64,000 nucleotides of DNA from Alicyclobacillus kakegawensis NBRC 103104 (GTDB lineage Bacteria > Bacillota > Bacilli > Alicyclobacillales > Alicyclobacillaceae): positions 1-64,000 of the forward strand of contig NZ_BCRP01000016.1 of the NCBI RefSeq assembly GCF_001552655.1, given 5' to 3'. The notes under the pieces are model-generated. The model was given only the letters and a program-made list of their open reading frames with translations, was not told where the DNA came from and did not search any database. The translations under genes were made by a program, and so were the position numbers. Below, in pieces: positions 17,441 to 25,628 of this stretch. Every line of letters starts with the position of its first letter. Position 1 is the stretch's first letter.

Positions 17441-17896
17441 GTGGGCGTTTTGGCCTGGTGGATCTGGTTGGTCATCGCGTTCGGGATTGGCGTGATTGAG
17501 TTGGCCACGGTGACCTTTGTCCTGCTGTGGATGGCCATCGCCGCGTTTGTGACGTCCGTGGTCAGCCTGGTCGTGCCCGACGTGTGGGTTCAGCTGCTCA
17601 TCTTCGCGGCGGTCAGCGTGGGCCTATACCTGGCCACGCGGCCGGTGGCGCAGAAGTGGCGGGAAAAGCGGCGCTACCCCACGACGCGATTGGAGGGGAT
17701 GGTCGGGGAGCGGGCGGTGGTCGTCAAAGGGGCCGCGCCTGGCCGCATGGCCACCGTGCGTGTCAGGGGCGAGCTGTGGAGCGCCCAGAGTGACGCGGTG
17801 CTGGAGTCGGGGAGTCAGGTGGTCATCGTACAAGCGGAATCGAGCGTGCTGTTTGTCCGGCCGGCCATGCAGGAACCACCTGCGGGAGCCAAGTAG
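17441..17896 (+). CDS. NfeD-like membrane protein (short form)
   Basis: 151-residue membrane protein. About 65 N-terminal residues hold two to three hydrophobic segments, including WIWLVIAFGIGVIELATVTF. After residue 75 comes a soluble OB-fold (RLEGMVGERAVVVKGAAPGR). This is the short NfeD1b type, which is almost always paired with an SPFH protein and is thought to help organise membrane microdomains. The start is GTG at 17441. The SPFH gene follows 56 bases downstream in the same direction, consistent with an operon. Confidence 0.88.
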   Translation: MGVLAWWIWLVIAFGIGVIELATVTFVLLWMAIAAFVTSVVSLVVPDVWVQLLIFAAVSVGLYLATRPVAQKWREKRRYPTTRLEGMVGERAVVVKGAAPGRMATVRVRGELWSAQSDAVLESGSQVVIVQAESSVLFVRPAMQEPPAGAK

Positions 17897-17952
17897 ACGC
17901 TTGCCCGCGCCGAGAAGTGAAAATTTCTGGGGCTTGAGTCCGGAAAGGGGTA

Positions 17953-18909
17953 GTGGATGGTATGGTCGGTACGATAGTCGTCCTGATCTTGGTTGTGCTG
18001 GTGGTGCTGCTCATCTTGCGCGGCATCCGCATCATTCCGCAGCAGCGCCTGGCGATTGTGGAGCGCCTGGGCAAGTATCACGCGACCTTGCAGCCGGGCG
18101 TGAACCTGATTATTCCGTTTATCGATCGGGTGGTGCGCGTGGTCGATCTGCGCACGCAGCAGGTTGTCGTGCCGCCGCAGATGGTGATCACGAAAGACAA
18201 CGTGCAGATCCAGATTGACACGGTATTCTTCTATACCATCGTCGACGCGCGCACGGCGACTTACAACATCGCCAATGTGGTGCAGGCGATTCAGAACATC
18301 ACTGCCGCCAACATTCGCCAGGTGGTCGGTCACATGGAGCTGGACGAGACGCTGGCAGGCCGTGACAAGATCAGTTTGGCGCTGCGCACCGCCCTCGACG
18401 AGGTGACCGAGTCGTGGGGTGTGCGGATTGACCGAGTGGAAGTAGTCGACATCAAACCGCCGGCGGAGATCCAGGATGCCATGGAGAAACAGATGAAGGC
18501 GGAGCGCGAAAAGCGGGCGAACATCCTGCAGGCGGAGGGTGAGCGGCAGGCCGCGATTCTCAAGGCTGAGGGCGAGAAGCAAAGCGCCATCCTGCGCGCG
18601 GAAGGGCTTCGGGAGTCGCGCATTCGCGAGGCAGAGGGCGTGCGCGAGGCGCAGCGCCTGGAAGCGGAAGGGCGCGCCCAGGCCATCCGTCTGGTCGCGG
18701 AGGCGGAGCGCAACCGCATCGAGATGATTCGCCAGGCGCAATTGGACGCCAATGTGCTGACGTATCAGTCATTCGAGGCATTGCAGGGGATGGCGAACGG
18801 ATCGGCCACGACGCTGTTCATCCCATCAGAGGCTGTCGGCGTCCTGGGGGCGCTGGGCGCATTGAAAACCGCCGCGAACAAAGGGGATGCAGGGAAAGAC
18901 GCCGAGTGA
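17953..18909 (+). CDS. SPFH/Band 7 (slipin/stomatin-like) protein
   Basis: 318-residue membrane-anchored protein with one N-terminal hydrophobic segment (residues 4-24). A Band 7 domain follows (IIPQQRLAIVERLGKYHATL to about residue 190), then a long charged coiled-coil with repeated AEGE/AEGL/AEGV units at about 185-260 and a C-terminal tail. These proteins assemble into large oligomers at membrane microdomains. The start is GTG at 17953 after GAAAGGGG. It pairs with the NfeD-like gene upstream. The AEG repeats are typical of slipins and QmcA-like members. Confidence 0.92.
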   Translation: MDGMVGTIVVLILVVLVVLLILRGIRIIPQQRLAIVERLGKYHATLQPGVNLIIPFIDRVVRVVDLRTQQVVVPPQMVITKDNVQIQIDTVFFYTIVDARTATYNIANVVQAIQNITAANIRQVVGHMELDETLAGRDKISLALRTALDEVTESWGVRIDRVEVVDIKPPAEIQDAMEKQMKAEREKRANILQAEGERQAAILKAEGEKQSAILRAEGLRESRIREAEGVREAQRLEAEGRAQAIRLVAEAERNRIEMIRQAQLDANVLTYQSFEALQGMANGSATTLFIPSEAVGVLGALGALKTAANKGDAGKDAE

Positions 18910-18986
18910 GACAGGGCGGCAACCGACAGGCGGCCGAAGGCTGCAAGGACGGCGTCACGCATCGCGAACTTTTGACGGCAGACGAC

Positions 18987-19023
18987 AAAAAACACCCAGG
19001 CGAAACCGCTTGCCGCCTGGGTG
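18987..19023 (-). terminator. Rho-independent terminator of the 19077-19226 peptide gene
   Basis: CACCCAGGCG (18993-19002) pairs perfectly with CGCCTGGGTG (19014-19023) around an 11-base loop. On the minus strand the stem is followed by six T residues (plus-strand A-run 18987-18992). The U-tract orientation shows it terminates leftward transcription. The only candidate gene it can serve is the small peptide gene ending at 19077. It may also stop read-through from the SPFH gene less efficiently. Confidence 0.88.
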
Positions 19024-19076
19024 TGCTCCCGGGGTGATATGGAATGCTTCAGTAGAGTCCGAATGTGCTGGGGATC

Positions 19077-19226
19077 TTAGAAAAACGATTCGCCAATGGG
19101 AAACCCGTCAGGGTGCGCTGTGAACGTTGATGAGACTGAGAGCGTGCTGGATAATGCTGTGTAGGCCAACGGTGCGATAGCTGACATGGCGACTACGACA
19201 GACGCAAGCGCAATCAGCTTCTTCAT
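19077..19226 (-). CDS. Small secreted peptide, candidate signalling pro-peptide
   Basis: 49-codon gene not belonging to any family I recognise. The product has a classical Sec signal: KK, then a hydrophobic core (LIALASVVVAMSAIAPLA) with a likely cleavage near AYTA. A short mature tail follows, reading SSTFTAHPDGFPIGESFF at the end. The ATG at 19226 (or the adjacent GTG at 19229) follows GAGGTG. A good SigA promoter (19304-19333) lies upstream and a strong terminator 54 bases downstream. It therefore looks like a complete monocistronic unit. Size and layout resemble PapR, NprX and Phr precursors, whose C-terminal 5-10 residues become an exported signal. It is divergent from the kinase-TPR operon beginning at 19424, the proposed sensing partner. 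Confidence 0.72.
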   Translation of the reverse strand: MKKLIALASVVVAMSAIAPLAYTALSSTLSVSSTFTAHPDGFPIGESFF

Positions 19227-19303
19227 CACAATGTATCACCTCGTCCTTTGCCCCCGGGGGCCGCCTGTTTGAGCGCGAAATGTGTCGTATTTCCTTGTGG
19301 ATG

Positions 19304-19333
19304 ATTTTAACTATGAATCCACCTGACTGTCAA
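19304..19333 (-). promoter_or_regulatory. SigA promoter of the small peptide gene
   Basis: On the minus strand, TTGACA (plus positions 19328-19333), an 18-base spacer and TAAAAT (19304-19309). It points toward the peptide gene starting at 19226, giving a leader of about 70 bases that contains a GGCCCCCGGGGGC palindrome at about 19250-19262. The kinase operon is transcribed the opposite way from the same 197-base gap. Confidence 0.75.
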
Positions 19334-19423
19334 CGCTCTATTGATATTTTTGTGATTATCGTTTTTCGGTTATGATAGAGAAGAGATATTCTGACAGGAT
19401 GCAACCAAAATGCGAGGACATTG

Positions 19424-20092
19424 ATGGTGGTCAGGGGTGTGCCTGTGGAGAATTTCAACTCTGAACGCATAATCGAACTGCTCGAAGAGGAACGCAAACG
19501 TATGGCCAGGGACATTCACGATGGGCCAGCCCAGAGCTTGACCAACGTGACTATGCGCCTGGAGGTTACAGAACGCATGCTTGAAAACGGACGCCTGGAG
19601 GATTCGATTCAGGAGATTGAGCGCCTGAAGTCTATCCTCAGGACCGCGATTAACGATGTGCGGCGCCTCATCTTCGACCTGCGCCCCTCGTTTTTGGAGC
19701 GCGGCGTATCCGACGCCATCCGCTTATATGCTGAACGGTTTTCGCAAATGTCTGGTCTGCCGGTGACGGTAGATAGTGAGTGGGGACAGCCTAATCTATC
19801 CCGTAGCGCGGCGGTCGCGGTATTTCGAGTAGTTCAAGAGGCGCTGAATAACATTCATAAACACGCCAAAGCCACGACAATTGAAATACGGTTGCTCCAT
19901 AGGAATGGCGTCTATCAGGCACTCGTAAAGGATGATGGAAAGGGCTTTGCGACAGACGTATCGTCGTCGGCGTCCTACGGTTTGCAGGGTATGAAAGAGC
20001 GGATGGAGCTAGTGGGAGGCCGCGTTATGGTCCAGTCGCAACCTGGCCACGGGACCCTGGTCACATGCGAGGTGCCCGCAGCGGATGAATGA
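19424..20092 (+). CDS. Soluble histidine kinase, DegS/NarX type, without sensor domain
   Basis: 222-residue kinase with only the transmitter. The HisKA_3 dimerisation helix carries the phospho-acceptor His32 (MARDIHDGPAQSL), and the HATPase_c domain has an N-box (VVQEALNNIHKHAKA) and a G-box (VKDDGKGFA). There is no membrane segment and no recognisable input domain, so the signal must come from a partner. The ATG at 19424 follows GAGGAC; a TTG lies directly before it. The gene overlaps the TPR gene by 8 bases, so the two are translationally coupled, and a NarL-type regulator follows. It is divergent from the small peptide gene. Confidence 0.9.
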   Translation: MVVRGVPVENFNSERIIELLEEERKRMARDIHDGPAQSLTNVTMRLEVTERMLENGRLEDSIQEIERLKSILRTAINDVRRLIFDLRPSFLERGVSDAIRLYAERFSQMSGLPVTVDSEWGQPNLSRSAAVAVFRVVQEALNNIHKHAKATTIEIRLLHRNGVYQALVKDDGKGFATDVSSSASYGLQGMKERMELVGGRVMVQSQPGHGTLVTCEVPAADE

Positions 20093-21527
20093 GAAATGGA
20101 GGCTTGGATTTGCCCACTTTCAACGAGGCAATTACTATGCCGCGATCCATTCATGCCAGCAATATGCCCAAGAGGCTACTGATAGCGTGGAACGCGCTTC
20201 ATTCTTAAATTCTGTGGGTGCCACTGTATTTCGCCTCAAGTCCCCTGAAGCGGCTCGGCCCTACTACGAGCAGGCACTGTCCCTGTTGGGAAATGAGAAT
20301 GGGGATCATGTAATAGCTCTTAGATTGAAGTGTACAGCGAACCTCGCTCTCGTCTTGGGCAATGCAGGCCATGTCGATGAAGCGTTGCGCGTGTGCCAAG
20401 CCGTTTTGGAACAGACCTCCAATCAATTTCCTTATGAGTCGTCTGCGTTATTAAGCACCTACATATATTCGCTAATACGCTCGGAGCTGTACGAGCAGGC
20501 CTTGGAATTGTTTCCTGCTGTCCTAGAGATGATTCGCTTGATTGCTGATCCTGGTCTGCAACGGGTCTTGGAGGGGCTGCTCCGCTACAATGTGGGTTGC
20601 GCGGCAGAAGCCATGGGAAAATTTGAAGAGGCCCTGTGTCATTTTCATAAGGCCGCTCAGGTCGATCCCGCGTCCGGGCCCTATCAAGGCATTGCGCGTA
20701 TGTACCTATATCTCGAACGACCAGCAGAAGCGATTCAATATACTTCGGAATTCTATCGCAGCGTATGGGGAAATTCTATGGCTGACGGAAATGTCAAGCT
20801 AGCAGACAATCTGTACCTGATTGGGTTGTTTGCGTATTATGCTGCCCAGAGAGATTTGAGCGCGCGATGCGTGGAGAAGGCCGAGATCTACCTTGGCCAG
20901 GCTTGTTACTGGAACGAATGGCTTAAAGTCCGCGATTTTGATTCTTGGGTTAGCCAGCGCGACATTGTCATTCCCGAAGACACTTTTGACTGGCCGCTCT
21001 GGCATCAGTTTCTGGATGAGTTGAGCCTCATCGACAGCTTTGAGACCATGTTCCCGCGGTTTGCGCACATGCCGCGGTACGAGGCCAATCTGGCCGCGCA
21101 GTTGTACGAGCGGATCGTGCCGGACGCGCCGTGGGATGATATACGGCGGTTGCAGGTGGCAGGGCGCTTGGTGTATCTTGGGTTGACTGTCATGACGTCG
21201 AATGAAGAGGAAGCTGCCTCCATTCTCAGTGATCGGTCCTCCATCCCTGAGATTGGGCAGCTCGGCGTTCGCCTGCTTGAGGCGTACCCGCACAGCGAAA
21301 ACTATCGCTATCTGATTCCGGCATGCCGCAAGGGTGCGGACGTGTCGGGGTTGACGGACGAAGACCGGTTGATGGCGGAGTGCCTCGGCTTGTCGCTGGA
21401 TTACGTGGAGCTGATGGAACTGTATGGGCTGTCTCATGACGAGGCCATGCGAGAATTGGCATCAAGTCGCTACCATCTCTACGATCCGCGAGTGGTAGAT
21501 TCTTTTCGCGCTCAAATGACAGTGTAA
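20085..21527 (+). CDS. TPR protein with degenerate HD-GYP domain
   Basis: 480-residue cytoplasmic protein without signal or membrane segment. Residues about 5-270 form TPR-type helical pairs (for example NYYAAIHSCQQYA, EAARPYYEQALSLL, KFEEALCHFHKAA, AEAIQYTSEFYRS). Residues about 312-476 follow the helical order of HD-GYP domains and end with the family-like DPRVVDSF, but the HD dyad and the GYP motif are absent (AGRLVYLGL stands where LLHDIG is expected). The domain should be catalytically dead and may bind a ligand or partner. There is no DNA-binding domain. It overlaps the kinase gene, suggesting the TPR protein controls the kinase. The HD-GYP assignment is my reading of the pattern and needs a profile search. 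Confidence 0.72.
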   Translation: MNEKWRLGFAHFQRGNYYAAIHSCQQYAQEATDSVERASFLNSVGATVFRLKSPEAARPYYEQALSLLGNENGDHVIALRLKCTANLALVLGNAGHVDEALRVCQAVLEQTSNQFPYESSALLSTYIYSLIRSELYEQALELFPAVLEMIRLIADPGLQRVLEGLLRYNVGCAAEAMGKFEEALCHFHKAAQVDPASGPYQGIARMYLYLERPAEAIQYTSEFYRSVWGNSMADGNVKLADNLYLIGLFAYYAAQRDLSARCVEKAEIYLGQACYWNEWLKVRDFDSWVSQRDIVIPEDTFDWPLWHQFLDELSLIDSFETMFPRFAHMPRYEANLAAQLYERIVPDAPWDDIRRLQVAGRLVYLGLTVMTSNEEEAASILSDRSSIPEIGQLGVRLLEAYPHSENYRYLIPACRKGADVSGLTDEDRLMAECLGLSLDYVELMELYGLSHDEAMRELASSRYHLYDPRVVDSFRAQMTV

Positions 21528-21588
21528 GCGCTGGTATGGGTCCCTTTTCACGATCAACCGGACAGATGAACACTCCAAGGAGGTTGAC

Positions 21589-22332
21589 ATGAACCACTTG
21601 CTGCAACATCTAACCCTCCCGCAGACCCATCGCGGGTCTTCCGTCTCCGCTCCGGTTGTGTCGCAGGGGAGAGTGCGCGTTCACACTTTGATGACCCATC
21701 CGCTGTTTGATGTCGCCGTGAGGTCCTTGTTTTCCCAGCGACCGAACTTTGAATCCGGGAACTCGTTTCACGGCTTGGAAGACCTCCTGCATGGGCTGCG
21801 TGGCCCGGAAGACGAGTTGATGGACGTCCTTATCACCGACATCACGCCGGATGCGCGGACGACGCCGCGGTTTATGGCTGAACTTCGGCAATTGCGGCCG
21901 CAGTTGGCGGTTGTTCACCTGATTCCGGAGACCGACGACGCCGCCGTGATTGTGCAGGCGTTTCGCTGGGGCGCCGACGCATACCTGTTTCAAACGGCGC
22001 CGGTCGAAGTGCTGGAGCAGGCGGTGAACACGGTGCTGGAAGGGAAGGCGTACATCCAGACTCACCTGACCCCGTTGGTCTTGGCTGAGATTCGACGGCC
22101 GGATCAGGCCGTGTTCACAGCAGAAATTGACGTGCCTTTGAATGAGCGGGAGCAGATGCTCCTGCAGCTGGCCACGGACGGACTGAACAACCGGGCGATT
22201 GCCGAAGTGTTTGGTGTGACGGAAAAGACGGTGCGTGGCATGTGGTCCACGTTGATCCGCAAGCTTGGTGTGAACGACCGCACGCAGGCGGTGCTCTGGT
22301 CCATCCGCTCCGGCTTCACACGCCTCCATTGA
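21589..22332 (+). CDS. NarL/LuxR-type regulator with degenerate receiver
   Basis: 247-residue DNA-binding protein. The C-terminal GerE helix-turn-helix is intact (LNEREQMLLQLATDGLNNRA through VTEKTVRGMWSTLIRKLGV). The N-terminal receiver keeps Asp84 (LITDITPD), but the paired acidic residues are replaced by Met35-Thr36 (TLMTHPLF where IVDDHPLF is usual). The invariant lysine is replaced by Gln135 (YLFQTAP). Normal magnesium-dependent phosphorylation is therefore doubtful. The ATG follows AAGGAGG. It lies 61 bases after the TPR gene and is the likely output of that operon. A preceding N-terminal extension of about 28 residues is unusual for this family. Confidence 0.85.
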   Translation: MNHLLQHLTLPQTHRGSSVSAPVVSQGRVRVHTLMTHPLFDVAVRSLFSQRPNFESGNSFHGLEDLLHGLRGPEDELMDVLITDITPDARTTPRFMAELRQLRPQLAVVHLIPETDDAAVIVQAFRWGADAYLFQTAPVEVLEQAVNTVLEGKAYIQTHLTPLVLAEIRRPDQAVFTAEIDVPLNEREQMLLQLATDGLNNRAIAEVFGVTEKTVRGMWSTLIRKLGVNDRTQAVLWSIRSGFTRLH

Positions 22333-22506
22333 ATTTCTTTACAGCAATTCCCGACAGGATTTTTGGCGCACGGTGTCGAACTGGTAAGGCGCGGCGGGTA
22401 AACGCTCGTGGTCTCGCGCGATGAATGGAGCCGGATTGCACCCGGTTGTCAATCATCCACGATTCTCGTCGAGTGATCTGACCCTTCTGCGAGGAGCGAT
22501 GCCTGA

Positions 22507-23193
22507 GTGATTGAGATGCAGGACGTCTGGAAGCAATACCCAAATGGGACGATGGCGCTCAGCGGCATCACGATAAATATCAAGAAAGGTGAATTTGTCT
22601 ATGTGGTCGGGCCCAGCGGCGCTGGGAAATCGACCTTCATCAAGCTGATGTACCGTGAGGAGCGGCCGACCAAGGGGCAGATCTTTGTGAACGGGTTTAA
22701 CATCGAACGGCTGCGCCATCGGAAGATCCCGCTGTTGAGGCGGCACATTGGTGTGGTGTTTCAGGACTTCAAGTTGTTGCCGAAGCTGACCGCGTACGAG
22801 AACGTGGCGTTTGCCCTGGAGGTGATTGGGGCCCCGCAGCGGCACATCCGCAGGCGCGTCCCGGAAGCCCTCGCGTGGGTCGGGCTGGAGGACAAGGCGG
22901 ATGTGTTGCCCACCCAGCTTTCTGGCGGGGAGCAGCAGCGGGTGGCCGTGGCGCGGGCGCTCGTCAACAACCCCAGTGTCATCATCGCCGACGAGCCGAC
23001 CGGCAATCTAGACCCCGACACTTCCTGGGGCATTATGAAGCTGTTTCAGCGCATTAATGACCGAGGTACCACCGTCGTGATGGCGACGCACAACCGGGAC
23101 ATTGTCAACACGATGCGCAAGCGTGTCATTGCCATTGAAGAAGGGCGGATCGCCCGAGACGAGCAAAAGGGACTGTACGAATATGAGGATTAG
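22507..23193 (+). CDS. ftsE: Cell division ABC ATPase FtsE
   Basis: ATPase of the FtsEX complex that activates peptidoglycan hydrolases at the membrane. The 228-residue protein has Walker [10 protein letters not shown], the FtsE-typical [13 protein letters not shown]-loop, signature [14 protein letters not shown] and Walker [14 protein letters not shown]. The start is GTG at 22507 after GAGGAG. The gene overlaps ftsX by 11 bases. In Bacillus FtsEX controls the CwlO hydrolase; no hydrolase gene is adjacent here. Confidence 0.96.
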   Translation: MIEMQDVWKQYPNGTMALSGITINIKKGEFVYVVGPSGAGKSTFIKLMYREERPTKGQIFVNGFNIERLRHRKIPLLRRHIGVVFQDFKLLPKLTAYENVAFALEVIGAPQRHIRRRVPEALAWVGLEDKADVLPTQLSGGEQQRVAVARALVNNPSVIIADEPTGNLDPDTSWGIMKLFQRINDRGTTVVMATHNRDIVNTMRKRVIAIEEGRIARDEQKGLYEYED

Positions 23194-24079
23194 CAGCATT
23201 GGGCGGCACCTCCGCGAAGGCAGCAAGAGTCTCATCCGCAACGGCTGGATGTCGTTCGCATCCATCAGCGCTGTGGCCGTGACCCTGCTGATTCTGGGAT
23301 CCACGTTGGTGCTGGCCATGAACGCGCAGCAGATGTCGAACTATGTCTCCGGGCAGTTGGAGATTTCGGTCTTTCTCAAGCCGCAGGTTTCGGACAGTGA
23401 GGGGGCGCAGACGGCCGCAGCTGTCAAACAGATTCACGGGGTGGAATCGGTCCAGCTGGTGACCCACGAGGAAGGCTTCAAGCAGCTGCAGGACTCGTTG
23501 GGCAGCCAGTATAAGAACGTGCTCGATGGATTGCCGAAAAACCAGACCATACCCGTCAAGTTGGTGGTCAAGGCGCAAGACCCGCGGCAAACGGTGGCCA
23601 TCAGCAACAAGATTCAAGGCATGCGCAACGTCGACACGGTGCTCGACGGCAAATCGTATGTGGACAAGTTCTACCGTTTCATGGATACGGTGCGCAACAT
23701 CGGGCTGGTATTCGTGGTGGCCCTCATCCTGATGGCGATGTTCCTCATTTCCAACACCATCAAGATTGCCATCTTCAACCGCCGCCGTGAGATTGAAATC
23801 ATGAAACTGGTGGGCGCTACAAACTGGTTTATTCGTTGGCCGTTCCTGGTGGAAGGGATGCTGATTGGCGCCATTGGGGCCGTGGTCCCGTTTGCCGCCA
23901 TCTGGGTGGTCTACCGTCAGATCTTCTCCCATCTGAACGGCAGCTTCATCGCGCTGACGTTCCCCCTGCTGCAGCCGGGTGCGTTATTGGGAAAACTGGC
24001 GGTCATTATGTTTGGCATAGGACTCCTGATTGGCCTCTGGGGCGGCATCATGTCCATCCGCAAGTTCTTGCGCGTATGA
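23183..24079 (+). CDS. ftsX: Cell division membrane protein FtsX
   Basis: Membrane partner of FtsE, 298 residues. It has an N-terminal cytoplasmic arm, a first hydrophobic segment (ASISAVAVTLLILGSTLVLA), and an extracellular domain of about 120 residues. Three more membrane segments follow, with the coupling region FNRRREIEIMKLVGATNWFI. The ATG at 23183 lies inside the end of ftsE, a normal coupling for this pair. The frame is open further upstream but without support. Confidence 0.96.
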   Translation: MRISSIGRHLREGSKSLIRNGWMSFASISAVAVTLLILGSTLVLAMNAQQMSNYVSGQLEISVFLKPQVSDSEGAQTAAAVKQIHGVESVQLVTHEEGFKQLQDSLGSQYKNVLDGLPKNQTIPVKLVVKAQDPRQTVAISNKIQGMRNVDTVLDGKSYVDKFYRFMDTVRNIGLVFVVALILMAMFLISNTIKIAIFNRRREIEIMKLVGATNWFIRWPFLVEGMLIGAIGAVVPFAAIWVVYRQIFSHLNGSFIALTFPLLQPGALLGKLAVIMFGIGLLIGLWGGIMSIRKFLRV

Positions 24080-24144
24080 CAAGCAGGAGCGTGGGCAGTT
24101 GCATCGAATCACATGTGTAGGGTCCGCAGGAGCCAGTTTGCCGG

Positions 24145-25488
24145 ATGGAAAAGGGAGTCTTCGTGTTGGGTGCCTATGATGGATGGCAAATCGCAAACGC
24201 TTTGTGGGACGGGGCGCGCATGTTGCTGGAAAACCCCCTCCTCTACCTGGGCACGGCGCTCATGTACGCCGAAACGTACCGCACGAGCCGCCAGGAGCGT
24301 GGTTTTTTCGGCTTTCGCCTGACGCGCGCCTGGCGTTCTGTCGGGTTACGCTGGGTGTATGCGTTCATCGCTGGGCTGATTGCCAGCGCCATCAGCGTCG
24401 CGTCGGGTTTAACCTTGGACGTCTGGGGCGTTGGCGCGGTGGTGGTGCTGAGCATCCTGCTCGCCTGCATCCGTCTGCGCCTGTGCGCTACCGTGTACGC
24501 CATTGCCATCCTCGTCGCTCTCAGCCGCGTGCTGCTTATGCTGCCGGTGCCTTCCGGGCCTTCGTGGCTCCGTGAGACGTGGCTGCATTTGGCGCGCCAA
24601 CCGGTCAGCCCATGGCTGGCGGCGGCGGCGCTGTGTTTGCTCCTGGAGGTGGGCCTGTTGCTTGTCGGGCGCTATCGCTTCGTCGCCCCTGCCTTTGTCC
24701 AGAGCAAACGAGGCCGGGCGATTGGTGCGTGGACGAGCCAACTGGCTTTCGTTGTGCCCGTGCTTTGGGTGGCTCCAGGCGGTCACCCGCTCTTACATAC
24801 ACCCTGGCCTTGGCCGTTGCTCGGCGGGCTCGGCGCGGCGGGGGCGACGCTGGCCGGTATACCTCTCTTCCTCGGGCAAAGCGGCCTGTATGCGGCACTC
24901 ACACCGCAAGGGGCGGCGAGCATTCGAGCCGCCTATGACGCGGTCTGTGGCGCGTTGTTGGCTGCCGATGCGTGGGCTGTCGTCCACCTGGGTCCGACTT
25001 GGGCGTGGGCGGGCGTGCTGATTGCTCTTTTGGGTCAGGAGGCTGCCACCTGGCATGTGCACTGGCGAGAGCTTCTGGCCGATCCGCTCTACGCTCCGGT
25101 TTCGGACGGTGTCAAGCTGTTGGCTGTGGTGCCCGGTTCCCTGGCCGACACCATGGGATTGAAGCCGGGCGAGATCATCACGCACATCAATCAGGTTCCG
25201 GTTCAGACCAGCTATGACCTGCACTTCGCGCTCGACCAGAACCCGGCCTACGCGAAGCTGCAGGTCTATGACGTGCGTGGCGAAATGCGGCTGGTCGGGA
25301 AACCGGTGTTCAGTGGGGAGAGGGCCAAACTGGGATTGATACTGGCCCCCGATGTCCCGGGGGTGCCCAGTTACCGGCGGCGCCGCGTGGGGCTGTTTCA
25401 AACGCTGTATCTGAAAGCCCAGACGTCCGGAAATTCATACGAGGATGTATTTGTGGACGTCGACCCGGCGCCGCCTCACCAAACGTAA
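24145..25488 (+). CDS. minJ: PDZ-domain polytopic membrane protein, MinJ-like
   Basis: 447-residue protein with about eight hydrophobic segments in the first 330 residues. A C-terminal PDZ domain follows (VSDGVKLLAVVPGSLADTMG, then LKPGEIITHINQ) and a short polar tail. MinJ of Bacillus, which links DivIVA to MinCD for division-site placement, has the same architecture and lies close to ftsEX. That synteny supports the name. Sequence identity cannot be judged without a search. The start ATG at 24145 follows a weak site, and an earlier start is not supported. No ctpB peptidase gene lies between it and ftsX, unlike in B. subtilis. Confidence 0.75.
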   Translation: MEKGVFVLGAYDGWQIANALWDGARMLLENPLLYLGTALMYAETYRTSRQERGFFGFRLTRAWRSVGLRWVYAFIAGLIASAISVASGLTLDVWGVGAVVVLSILLACIRLRLCATVYAIAILVALSRVLLMLPVPSGPSWLRETWLHLARQPVSPWLAAAALCLLLEVGLLLVGRYRFVAPAFVQSKRGRAIGAWTSQLAFVVPVLWVAPGGHPLLHTPWPWPLLGGLGAAGATLAGIPLFLGQSGLYAALTPQGAASIRAAYDAVCGALLAADAWAVVHLGPTWAWAGVLIALLGQEAATWHVHWRELLADPLYAPVSDGVKLLAVVPGSLADTMGLKPGEIITHINQVPVQTSYDLHFALDQNPAYAKLQVYDVRGEMRLVGKPVFSGERAKLGLILAPDVPGVPSYRRRRVGLFQTLYLKAQTSGNSYEDVFVDVDPAPPHQT

Positions 25489-25628
25489 ACGTGCGAGACG
25501 GGCATCGTTGGGTCCGTGCAGCCGTAAAGGCGTCCGTGATTCAAGTCCTGGTACAGAAAAAAAGAGGGGGCGGATGTTTCCCGGACGCTTGGTAAGGTCG
25601 GGCTGCAGCGCACATGGGGGTATCGGTG

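Noticed and set aside
17215-17538. 108-codon N-terminal extension of the GT4 glycosyltransferase
   Set aside because: It runs through the divergent promoter region. The family start MRIAVFSETF has its own GGAGG site at the proper distance.
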